A DNA stretch of 64,000 nt. Source: Ferribacterium limneticum (lineage in GTDB: Bacteria > Pseudomonadota > Gammaproteobacteria > Burkholderiales > Rhodocyclaceae). The notes below the pieces were generated by a model that made no database searches, had not been told where the DNA came from, and saw only the letters and a program-made list of their open reading frames with translations. The position numbers and the translations under genes were made by a program. The stretch is from NCBI RefSeq assembly GCF_020510625.1, contig NZ_CP075191.1:2766001-2830000 (forward strand), given 5' to 3'. This document shows positions 1 through 6,963 of this stretch, in pieces. Every line of letters begins with the position of its first letter. The first letter of the stretch is position 1.

Positions 1-417
1 ATGGGTGCTCTTGAAGACAATCTGGATGTCCTGACCCATAGCGACGAGAACAACAGCGGCCCCTACGGGGGAGAATGGGGCAAGGCAGCTACAAACGACA
101 TCATCCGCTCGCGGATCAAGGTCAAGTCGATGAACTTCATGCGTGGCCGCACCTTCCTGAAGAAATACCTGATCATCGACGAGGCGCAAAACCTGACGCC
201 AAAGCAGATGAAAACGCTGGTTACCCGTGCCGGCCCGGGCACCAAGGTGGTCTGTCTGGGCAATATTGCCCAGATCGACACGCCCTACCTGACCGAAGGC
301 AGCTCCGGCCTGACTTACGTCGTCGATCGTTTCAAAGGCTGGCCGCACTCTGGTCACATTACGTTACAACGTGGTGAGCGTTCCCGTCTGGCTGACCACG
401 CCGCCGAAGTGCTATAA
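1..417 (+). CDS. PhoH-family ATPase, C-terminal part (cut by window edge)
   Basis: This is the C-terminal part of a PhoH-type P-loop ATPase, a cytoplasmic family linked to RNA metabolism and often fused to a PIN nuclease domain. About 138 codons are visible. The first codon here happens to be an ATG, but no Walker A loop is present and family members are several hundred residues long, so the true start must lie upstream. A Walker B block (LIIDEAQN) is followed by the PhoH-typical GNIAQIDTPYL and LQRGERSRLA segments. The gene ends in TAA and is followed by a clear intrinsic terminator, so it is the last gene of its transcript. Confidence 0.85.
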   Translation: MGALEDNLDVLTHSDENNSGPYGGEWGKAATNDIIRSRIKVKSMNFMRGRTFLKKYLIIDEAQNLTPKQMKTLVTRAGPGTKVVCLGNIAQIDTPYLTEGSSGLTYVVDRFKGWPHSGHITLQRGERSRLADHAAEVL

Positions 418-435
418 TCGCTTCATTAATTAAGG

Positions 436-460
436 GGCCGTGTCAGTGACACGGCCTTTT
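436..460 (+). terminator. Intrinsic terminator behind the PhoH gene
   Basis: A nearly perfect palindrome, GGCCGTGTC-agt-GACACGGCC style, is followed directly by TTTT. It lies 19 bp after the PhoH stop codon and before the next gene's ribosome binding site. Confidence 0.85.
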
Positions 461-497
461 CGTTTCAGCCACGGATTAATTCCGCCGGAGGAGTCAC

Positions 498-1796
498 TTG
501 AAACGTCGCGATTTTCTAGCATCAGCCGCCGCACTCTCGCTATTTGCCTCTGACGCCTGGGCCGTCAAAAAGCAGGCCAAGACCAGCACAGCACAGAATT
601 CATCGGGCAGCACCAAGAAAACTGGTGCCGCCGGGAAATCTGCAGCTGGAAGATCTGCAAAAAAGTCCGGGGCAAAACCTGATCGCCTCAATAAGGGGAA
701 GATCACTTACCGACCTCAGGAACCCGTTGCCCACACAGCCGACGATCCGGTCATCGAACGTCCTCCGCAAGGCACCAGCGCCTCCAGGCTTCCTCCCGTC
801 AGGGCGCCTGAGCCCCCTTCGGAATGGCGCACCTACGAGATCACCACCACCGTCAACCTGAAGGGCAGCAGCGGCTCAAGCAAACTCTGGCTTCCCTTGC
901 CGCTCAACCAGGACACGCTCTTTCAACGCACCCTTGGTCACTCCTGGGCGGGCAATCCGGCCAATGCCGGCATGCGCCGCCTGCCGGATGGCGACCTTGA
1001 GGTCTTCTATTGCGAATGGCCGGATAGTGGCGACGCCAAGCTACAGCTAACGACGCTGGTTACGACAGCAGACCGGCATTTCGATGTCACGAAGCGAACC
1101 GTAGCGCCGGAACGCGACGACATCCTGCGCCGCAATCTGCAGGCATCGAAACTGATCCCCAATGATGGGCTCGCCTTCCAGCTCGGCGAACGTATCCTCG
1201 GCCGGATCAAGGACCCTGTCGCGCAGGCCAAGGCTATCTACGACTGGGTCGTCGACAACTCCATCTATGATCCCAGCCTGCCCGGCTGCGGCACCGGGGA
1301 CGTTCGTCGTCAATTGATTCAAGGGCAATACGGTGGGCGCTCGGCTGACATTAATGGCCTCTTCGTCGCCATCTGTCGAGCCATCGGCATTCCGGCCCGT
1401 TGCGTTTATGGTTTGCGCACGGGATCATCCCGGCTTTTCCGCGGCCTCGGCCTGAGCGGTGACGATGCGACCCGCGGCCAACATGTCCGCGCCGAATTCT
1501 ACGTCCCGGGTTATGGCTGGATTCCGGTCGACCCCAGTGACGTTCGACGCACGATTGCCATGGAAGCCCTTTCCGACCGGGACAGCAAGCTCATTTCGCT
1601 GCGGAAAATCCTGTTTGGCGTCTGGGAAATGAACTGGATTGCATTCAATCTTGGCACGGACGTCACACTGCCTGGCAAAAATAGTGCGATGCCTTTTCTG
1701 CTTTTCCCGCAGATGGAATCTGCCGGCAGCCGTTATGACGGAAGCAACTCAGCCGCCATTCAATACAGCATCAAAACCCGCCAGGTCGTCCTCTAA
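498..1796 (+). CDS. Tat-exported transglutaminase-like protein with Cys-to-Ser active site
   Basis: The predicted 432-residue protein starts at TTG 498, placed 7 nt after a GGAGGAG ribosome binding site. It opens with a twin-arginine signal (MKRRDFLASAAALSLFASDAWA), followed by a Lys/Pro-rich low-complexity stretch (about 25-105). The C-terminal half is a transglutaminase-like core with the family signature around GLFVAICRAIGIPAR. The His (HVRAEFYV, about residue 329) and Asp (VDPSD, about 345) of the triad are present. The residue where the nucleophilic Cys of GGKCAD-type sequences belongs is Ser282 (codon TCG at 1341-1343). It may be a non-enzymatic binding protein or use Ser instead. The partner and substrate are unknown. 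Confidence 0.8.
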   Translation: MKRRDFLASAAALSLFASDAWAVKKQAKTSTAQNSSGSTKKTGAAGKSAAGRSAKKSGAKPDRLNKGKITYRPQEPVAHTADDPVIERPPQGTSASRLPPVRAPEPPSEWRTYEITTTVNLKGSSGSSKLWLPLPLNQDTLFQRTLGHSWAGNPANAGMRRLPDGDLEVFYCEWPDSGDAKLQLTTLVTTADRHFDVTKRTVAPERDDILRRNLQASKLIPNDGLAFQLGERILGRIKDPVAQAKAIYDWVVDNSIYDPSLPGCGTGDVRRQLIQGQYGGRSADINGLFVAICRAIGIPARCVYGLRTGSSRLFRGLGLSGDDATRGQHVRAEFYVPGYGWIPVDPSDVRRTIAMEALSDRDSKLISLRKILFGVWEMNWIAFNLGTDVTLPGKNSAMPFLLFPQMESAGSRYDGSNSAAIQYSIKTRQVVL

Positions 1797-1801
1797 CCTG
1801 A

Positions 1802-2647
1802 CTAGGGTGTGTGGACAATCAGGCGAGCCAAATTAGAGCGGCGGCGATGGAAATGAATGCTTCAAACCGGATATCGAGTTTGTCGTAGCGCGTAGCGATA
1901 CGGCAAAACTGTTTCAGGCGAGCAAAGAACCTCTCGATGAGATTTCGACTTTTATAGACATGTTTGTCATAGCTTCTGAGCACCTTCCGATTGGCCTTTG
2001 GCGGAATAACCGCCTGCCTCGATGCAGTCAATGAGGCTGGTGGCGTCAAACGCCTTGTCGGCCACGACAGCACCGACGTTTACCATGCCATCAATGAGAT
2101 TGGCTGCTTCGGTGATGTCGTGTCGTTCGCCATCTGTCAGTCTGAAGCGCGCCAGATTGCCCAGCCCATCAACCGCCGCATGAATCTTGGTGCTCAGGCC
2201 CCCACGAGAACGGCCAAGACTTTGTTGCCCGTTTTTTTGGGTGCGCCGGCGGCGTGCTGGTGCGCCCGCACAATCGTGCTGTCGAGAAACACTTCCTCAA
2301 AGTCTGCATCTTCGCAAAGCTTGGTAAAAAGGGCCTGCCAGACGCCTTTGTCCGCCCAACGCGAGAAGCGCCGGAAGGCTGTATTCCAAGGTCCAAAGGC
2401 AACGGGGAGGTCACGCCAGGGAGCGCCGGTTCTTGCCATCCAGAGAACCGCTTCGACAAACAAACGATTATCTGCGCCACTGCGGCCACGGTCCCCAGCC
2501 TTGCCGTGCAGCATCGGCTCGATTCGTAGCCATTGGTCGTCACGTAACAGCAATCTCGGTATCCCGTCATCAATCCAAAAGACAGGATGTAAACACAATC
2601 AGCCCTTTGTGAACAGCCCCTTAATCACAAATGTCCACACACTCTAG
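1802..2647 (-). mobile_element. IS5-family (IS427-like) insertion sequence, decayed
   Basis: The element body is about 1806-2643. Its ends share the inverted repeat GTGTGTGGACA with one mismatch at the outermost base, and it is flanked by the direct repeat CTAG (1802-1805 and 2644-2647), consistent with the target duplication of this IS group. It carries a two-frame transposase on the minus strand. The right-hand CTAG contains the dnaB stop codon (TAG on the minus strand), so the insertion went into the dnaB stop and regenerated it by target duplication. Confidence 0.85.
1819..2598 (-). pseudogene. IS427-type transposase, two frames plus an extra frameshift
   Basis: The upstream frame (2598-2194) encodes the N-terminal IS5 region (LLLRDDQWLRIEPML, WRDLP, DSTIVRAHQHAAG) and reaches a run of seven A on the minus strand (plus 2232-2238). 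A -1 slip there enters a frame coding GLSTKIHAAVDGLGN and VVADKAFDATSLIDCIEAGG, as expected for this two-ORF group. Around 2012 the reading changes frame again: the conserved AVIPPKANRK...YKSRNLIERFF part (to 1819) is in another phase. The first shift is probably programmed. The second looks like a small deletion, so an active transposase is unlikely. Confidence 0.75.
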
Positions 2648-4053
2648 TTCTGGGAATCGACAAACCCGCCACTCGCCAGATTCTCGAAACGGGTGTATTC
2701 GCCAATGAAGGCCATGCGTACGGTCCCGGTCGGGCCGTTACGCTGCTTGCCGATGATCACTTCGGCCATGCCCTTGTTGTCCTGGCTATCCTTGTTGTAG
2801 TACTCATCGCGGTACATCATCAGGATCACGTCAGCATCCTGCTCGATAGCGCCGGATTCGCGCAAGTCGGACATCATCGGGCGCTTGTCGTTACGCTCCT
2901 CGACCTTCCGGGAAAGCTGGGACAGGGCAACGATCGGCACCTGCAACTCCTTGGCCAGTGACTTGATCGAGCGTGAAATCTCGGACACTTCCGTCGCCCG
3001 GTTTTCGCCCTGGCGGTTACCCGACATCAGCTGGATGTAGTCGATAACCAGCAAGCCAAGCTTGCCGCCATACTGGCGCGCCAGGCGTCGCGCCCGCGCC
3101 CGCAGGTTGGCAGGACTCAAGCCACCCGTCTCATCGATATAGATTGGTGCCTCATGCAACTTGCCCAACGCAAACGACAACTTGGACCATTCTTCGTCGC
3201 TCATCCGGCCCGTTCTCAGGCTCTGGGAGTTCAAGCGGCCAATTGAGGCCAGCATCCGCATGGCCAACTGGGCCCCGCCCATTTCCATGGAGAACACGCC
3301 AACCGGCAAACCCGATTCGACTGCGACATTCTCGGCAATATTCAAGGCAAAGGCGGTCTTACCCATCGAAGGGCGCCCTGCCACAATAATCAGATCGCCC
3401 GGTTGAAAGCCCGAAGTCTTCTGGTCCAGATCGATGAATCCCGTCGGCACACCAGTGATATCGGAAGGGTTATCGCGATCATGCAGTTCCTGGATACGCT
3501 CGACCACCTGGGTGAGCAAGGGGTTGATGTGCACGAAGCCTTCATTATGACCAGCACCGGCTTCAGCAATCTTGAAGATTTTTGACTCGGCCTCGTCAAG
3601 CAGCGTTTCAGCATCCCGACCGAGCGGATTCAGAGCATCGGCTGCAATTTCGTCGGCAGTCGCCACCAACTGGCGCAATACGGAGCGCTCGCGAACGATT
3701 TCGGCATAGCGCTTGATGTTGGCCGCCGATGGCGTATTCGCCGCCAGCTCACCGAGATAAGCCAAGCCACCCGTCTGCTCTCCCTCACCCGCCGCATCCA
3801 ACGCTTCTGCCACCGTAACCACGTCAGCCGGTTTAGCTTTTTCCAGCAGATTTCGAATCTGCCGAAAGATACGCCGATGCTCATCGCGATAGAAATCGGC
3901 ATCGGTCAGCATATCGCCCATCCGGTCCCAGGCCTGATTATCAAGCAACAAGCCACCAAGGATCGATTGTTCAGCCTCGATCGAATGCGGCGGAACGCGC
4001 AAGTGGTCCAGCGTGGAATCGGGAATACGGGGTTTCTGAGGACGTTGGTTCAT
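2644..4053 (-). CDS. dnaB: Replicative DNA helicase DnaB
   Basis: This 469-residue protein is the hexameric 5'-3' helicase that opens the replication fork and binds DnaG primase. The N-terminal DnaB domain (PPHSIEAEQSILGGLLLDN, about residues 20-120) precedes a RecA-like helicase domain with Walker A GRPSMGKTAFALN and the DnaB blocks LVIDYIQLM, SQLSRKVEERNDKRP and SDLRESGAIEQDADVI. The length is typical and no intein is present. It lies downstream of rplI on the same strand, separated by a terminator hairpin. Its stop codon was remade by the IS5-type insertion immediately downstream, so its original 3' region has been displaced about 0.85 kb. Confidence 0.97.
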   Translation of the reverse strand: MNQRPQKPRIPDSTLDHLRVPPHSIEAEQSILGGLLLDNQAWDRMGDMLTDADFYRDEHRRIFRQIRNLLEKAKPADVVTVAEALDAAGEGEQTGGLAYLGELAANTPSAANIKRYAEIVRERSVLRQLVATADEIAADALNPLGRDAETLLDEAESKIFKIAEAGAGHNEGFVHINPLLTQVVERIQELHDRDNPSDITGVPTGFIDLDQKTSGFQPGDLIIVAGRPSMGKTAFALNIAENVAVESGLPVGVFSMEMGGAQLAMRMLASIGRLNSQSLRTGRMSDEEWSKLSFALGKLHEAPIYIDETGGLSPANLRARARRLARQYGGKLGLLVIDYIQLMSGNRQGENRATEVSEISRSIKSLAKELQVPIVALSQLSRKVEERNDKRPMMSDLRESGAIEQDADVILMMYRDEYYNKDSQDNKGMAEVIIGKQRNGPTGTVRMAFIGEYTRFENLASGGFVDSQN

Positions 4054-4071
4054 GTTCTGAAGTTTAAAGTA

Positions 4072-4099
4072 AAAAGGCCTCGCTACTGCGAGGCCTTTT
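4072..4099 (-). terminator. Terminator between rplI and dnaB
   Basis: A perfect stem AAAAGGCCTCGC-tact-GCGAGGCCTTTT with A and T runs on both sides could stop transcription in either direction. It sits 20 bp behind the rplI stop and 18 bp before the dnaB start, so it mainly separates the ribosomal operon from dnaB. Confidence 0.85.
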
Positions 4100-4119
4100 G
4101 TCGTGAGACGTTGCCGGAA

Positions 4120-4566
4120 TTACTCGGCGACGATCGCCACGGTAATGTTTGCCAGCACGTCGGTGTGTAGGGCAACGTCAAGCGGGAACTCGCCGATTGC
4201 CTTGAGCGGACCTTCCGGCATGCGGACAGCAGACTTGTCGACCACGAAGCCGGCAGCCTTCAGGGCATCGGCGATGTCGGCATTACCCACGGAACCGAAC
4301 AAACGGCCATCCATACCGGCCTTACGAGCCACGGTAACGACGGTGCCGTTCATCTTGTCAGCAACACCTTGAGCAGCGGCCAGCTTCTCAGCAGCCAGCT
4401 TTTCCAGTTCAGCGCGGCGAGCTTCGAACTCAGCCATGGCAGCCGGCGTAGCACGCTTGGCCATACGTTGCGGAATCAGGAAATTACGGGCGTAGCCGTC
4501 CTTGACCTTGACGATGTCGCCGAGGTTACCAAGGTTAACAACCTTTTCGAGCAGAATGATTTGCAT
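4120..4566 (-). CDS. rplI: 50S ribosomal protein L9
   Basis: The 148-residue product matches bacterial L9, which binds domain V of 23S rRNA and helps hold reading frame. The N-terminal domain shows [17 protein letters not shown] and [14 protein letters not shown] long linker helix (about 40-75) joins the C-terminal RNA-binding domain ([17 protein letters not shown]). A GGGGAG ribosome binding site lies 9 nt before the ATG. It is the last gene of rpsF-priB-rpsR-rplI and is followed by a strong hairpin terminator. Confidence 0.97.
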   Translation of the reverse strand: MQIILLEKVVNLGNLGDIVKVKDGYARNFLIPQRMAKRATPAAMAEFEARRAELEKLAAEKLAAAQGVADKMNGTVVTVARKAGMDGRLFGSVGNADIADALKAAGFVVDKSAVRMPEGPLKAIGEFPLDVALHTDVLANITVAIVAE

Positions 4567-4584
4567 GTTTCGTCTCCCCGAAAA

Positions 4585-4860
4585 TTATTGATGGTTGTCG
4601 GTATACGGCAGCAGTGCCATGAAGCGGGCGCGCTTGATAGCGGTGCCCAGCTGGCGCTGGTAGCCGGCCTTGGTGCCGGTCAGACGAGCCGGCATGATCT
4701 TGGCGTTTTCCTGGATAAATTCCTTCAGGACATCCACATCCTTGTAGTCGATCTGTTCGACCTTTTCAGCCGTGAAGCGGCAGAACTTGCGACGCTTGAA
4801 CAGGCCGCCACCGCGCTTCTTTTTCTTGTCGTCATCCTTCTTCTTGAAGAATCGAGCCAT
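4585..4860 (-). CDS. rpsR: 30S ribosomal protein S18
   Basis: The 91-residue basic protein is S18, which pairs with S6 on the 30S platform. Conserved segments are [38 protein letters not shown] and [13 protein letters not shown]. The N terminus is an unusually Lys/Asp-rich stretch ([16 protein letters not shown]). A GGAAGGAAA ribosome binding site precedes the ATG. The start lies inside the end of priB, with an overlap of 29 nt, which suggests translational coupling. Confidence 0.97.
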   Translation of the reverse strand: MARFFKKKDDDKKKKRGGGLFKRRKFCRFTAEKVEQIDYKDVDVLKEFIQENAKIMPARLTGTKAGYQRQLGTAIKRARFMALLPYTDNHQ

Positions 4861-5161
4861 TTTCGTTTCCTTCCAAAAATTCGAGTGTATTCACATGTAG
4901 CACGGGTGTTCGGCTGTTGAGGCTCTTGGCTGCAAGAAATCCGGTCACTTTGACAGTGCCTCCGAGAGGAGCTGCTTGCAGCCAGCGGGCGTTTTCACCC
5001 AAGGCCAGGACAGCGATTTCAAGTTCTACCAAGCGCTCTGCCCCACTTTCGATCTGCGAGGAGCTGTGTTGCAGCTTTCCTTCACTGACCGGAACTCCGG
5101 CTGGCGTATAGCGCAAAGCTTTGCGTTCGACCAGTATTCCGGAGAGAGTGAGACAGTTCAG
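4832..5161 (-). CDS. priB: Primosomal replication protein PriB, probable CTG start
   Basis: PriB is a small single-stranded-DNA-binding OB-fold protein that helps PriA restart stalled forks. The family block [11 protein letters not shown] and the C-terminal GFLAAK...[11 protein letters not shown] are clear. An in-frame stop lies two codons upstream of CTG at 5161-5159, and no ATG or GTG is available before the conserved block. Starting at CTG gives [21 protein letters not shown], which restores the usual first beta strand and a product of about 109 residues. The alternative, TTG at 5116, would delete that strand. It sits 24 nt after the rpsF stop in the ribosomal operon and overlaps rpsR by 29 nt. 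Confidence 0.85.
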   Translation of the reverse strand: MNCLTLSGILVERKALRYTPAGVPVSEGKLQHSSSQIESGAERLVELEIAVLALGENARWLQAAPLGGTVKVTGFLAAKSLNSRTPVLHVNTLEFLEGNENGSILQEEG

Positions 5162-5185
5162 CCGTTAATTCCCGTACAAATATGC

Positions 5186-5569
5186 TTAAGCAGCAGCCGT
5201 TTCAACCGGTGCAGCCGGAGCGGCATCACCAGGCATCATGGACTTGGACTTCTCTTCCTTCATCATCGGGGAAGGAGTCGTCACAGCCGCCTTCATCTTG
5301 ACGGTGAGGTGGCGCAGTACGGCGTCGTTGAACTTGAACGAATGTTCGAGTTCGTTCAGCGTTTCGCCGTCGCACTCGATGTTCATCAGAACGTAGTGAG
5401 CCTTGTGGATCTTCTGGATCGGGTAAGCCAGTTGACGGCGGCCCCAGTCTTCCAGACGATGAATCGTACCGTTCTTGGCAGTAACGATGGCGCGATAGCG
5501 CTCTACCATGCCGGGCACTTGTTCGCTTTGGTCCGGATGGACGATAAAGCAGATTTCGTAATGGCGCAT
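5186..5569 (-). CDS. rpsF: 30S ribosomal protein S6
   Basis: The 127-residue product is S6, the partner of S18. It shows [21 protein letters not shown], the RNA-proximal [14 protein letters not shown], and HYVLMNIE. A flexible tail rich in Lys, Ala and Pro follows residue 100 ([17 protein letters not shown]). AAGGAG precedes the ATG at good spacing. It is the first gene of the operon, and a TATAAT box lies about 70 bp upstream. Confidence 0.97.
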   Translation of the reverse strand: MRHYEICFIVHPDQSEQVPGMVERYRAIVTAKNGTIHRLEDWGRRQLAYPIQKIHKAHYVLMNIECDGETLNELEHSFKFNDAVLRHLTVKMKAAVTTPSPMMKEEKSKSMMPGDAAPAAPVETAAA

Positions 5570-5624
5570 GCAATCTCCTTTTGGGATAAACCCTCCGCCA
5601 TGCGGGTGCGGTAGGGCAAGGTGG

Positions 5625-5660
5625 AAAAGCCCAAGATTATAACAACAATCCTGGGCTTTT
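5625..5660 (-). terminator. Terminator originally belonging to the acyl-CoA dehydrogenase operon
   Basis: A stem AAAAGCCCA / TGGGCTTTT encloses an 18-nt loop and ends in T on the minus strand. It faces leftward transcription, and the nearest leftward gene before the ISAs1 insertion would have been the acyl-CoA dehydrogenase now ending at 6964. The IS has moved gene and terminator 1.3 kb apart. Confidence 0.6.
5636..5641 (-). promoter_or_regulatory. Candidate -10 element (TATAAT) of the rpsF operon
   Basis: Read on the minus strand this is a perfect TATAAT, about 67 bp before the rpsF start. It lies inside the loop of the terminator hairpin. No convincing -35 is seen at 16-18 bp, so this is a tentative call. 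The ISAs1 element ends only about 40 bp upstream and would have replaced any farther upstream activating DNA. Confidence 0.4.
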
Positions 5661-5672
5661 GGAGAAAGCTAA

Positions 5673-6963
5673 TGAATGACTGCAGGGCAATCGCATGAAT
5701 CTTATATAAGACCGAGAAGCTCAGCGCGATAAGTATCGGAAGTTGCGGCGATGAGGCGCCGTACCTTGAGTCCGCCTTTGCGCTTGACAGGGTCGAGACG
5801 GATGAGATTCAAGGCGATATGTCGCATGACCGCGAAGTTATGAGCGGCATTCCCGGTCCGGGCACGCATCTGGTCATCAGCGAAGGCTACGTCCATGCAC
5901 CAATGCAGACTATTTTCCACCCGCCAGTGCTGGCGCACCGCCTGATTCAGCCGTGCCGCATCCGCTGGCAGACTGCTGATGTAGAACCGATGCTCGATCA
6001 TCGTCTTGCCCTTGATTGTTCGTTCGGAAGCAATCGCGGCAAACGACTTCAAGTCCGGCCAGCGTTCCGGGGCATGTAGGCAGTCGAGTTGATCGAAGGC
6101 GTAGCAGCGGCGCACTTCGAGTCGGCCATGATCCTTTTCCACGACCTCATCGAATCGATGGGGCGTTTTGTCGGGAGCGGTCTGGAATGCCGCAAAGAAA
6201 TCCTGCACCGACTCGACCAAGGTCGGTTGGTTGTCTTTGAGCGACAGGATGTAATCAGCTCCCCGATTTCGAATCGCCTGGGCAATGCTCGGCTGGGTTC
6301 CCATGGCGTCGATAGTAACGATGCAGCCTTCCAGAGCCAGGGTGGCCAGTAACTCGGGAATCGCCGTCTTCTCGTTCGATTTTGCGGCGGTCGCCCGCTG
6401 TCCCAGCACCAAGCCTGCGCCGGCAGCAAAGGCACTGACCAGGTGCAGTGGTGTGCCATCCATCTTTCCTGAGCGCCGACTGGTCTTGCCATCCAGGGCG
6501 ACAACTTCATCCTTCTCCAGATTGGGGGCAATGCTGCTCACCCAGCGCCGGAAGGCTGCGCCAAATGCTTCGGCATCAATCGTCGCAAAGACCCGGCCGA
6601 AGGTGTCGTGCGAGGGAATGCCATGCTCAAGGCGCAGATACAGCCTGAACCAGTCGTGCTTTTCTTTGGCCCATTCTTCAATCTCGACAAAGTCGTCGGC
6701 CCCCGCCAGAACGCCGCATACGGCAATCACCAGCAGTTCTACCAGATCGTGTTCAACTTTCCTGGCTTGCCGTGGGTCACGAATGCCGACAAATACGTCC
6801 GCCACACGCAGCCTGCCTTCCGTCTCCATGGATCGCTCCCAAAAGACAGAAAACTACACAATTCAGAGTGCAGTGAACAGCCCCCTTGCAATCTATTGAT
6901 CGTAAACCACAATTTCAGGTGTTCACGACAGTGTCATTCATGCGATTGCCCTGTGAATGACTG
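5673..6963 (-). mobile_element. ISAs1-family insertion sequence, intact
   Basis: The element body is 5683-6953. Its ends are perfect 18-bp inverted repeats (CAGGGCAATCGCATGAAT at 5683-5700, complemented at 6936-6953). It is flanked by a perfect 10-bp direct repeat, TGAATGACTG (5673-5682 and 6954-6963), the expected kind of target duplication. It carries one full-length transposase gene. The preserved ends and duplication point to a recent, possibly still mobile insertion. It sits directly behind the stop codon of the acyl-CoA dehydrogenase gene. Confidence 0.93.
5702..6829 (-). CDS. ISAs1-family DDE transposase
   Basis: The 375-residue protein has the N-terminal DDE_Tnp_1-associated region (IRDPRQARKVEHDLVELL, CGVLAGADDFVEIEEWA) and the catalytic region with ALDGKTSRRS, IVTIDAMGTQ, ADYILSLKDNQPTL and HWRVENSLHWCMDVAFADD. 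Length and motifs match full-length ISAs1 transposases and no frameshift is seen. It starts at ATG 6829 after GGGAGCG. It fills nearly the whole element between the two inverted repeats. Confidence 0.95.
   Translation of the reverse strand: METEGRLRVADVFVGIRDPRQARKVEHDLVELLVIAVCGVLAGADDFVEIEEWAKEKHDWFRLYLRLEHGIPSHDTFGRVFATIDAEAFGAAFRRWVSSIAPNLEKDEVVALDGKTSRRSGKMDGTPLHLVSAFAAGAGLVLGQRATAAKSNEKTAIPELLATLALEGCIVTIDAMGTQPSIAQAIRNRGADYILSLKDNQPTLVESVQDFFAAFQTAPDKTPHRFDEVVEKDHGRLEVRRCYAFDQLDCLHAPERWPDLKSFAAIASERTIKGKTMIEHRFYISSLPADAARLNQAVRQHWRVENSLHWCMDVAFADDQMRARTGNAAHNFAVMRHIALNLIRLDPVKRKGGLKVRRLIAATSDTYRAELLGLI

Noticed and set aside
2605..2630. Shared GTGAACAGCCCC-like string in the IS5-type and ISAs1-type elements (near 2611 and 6871)
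   Set aside because: The match is about 12 bp and lies inside the end regions of unrelated element families; it is probably chance.
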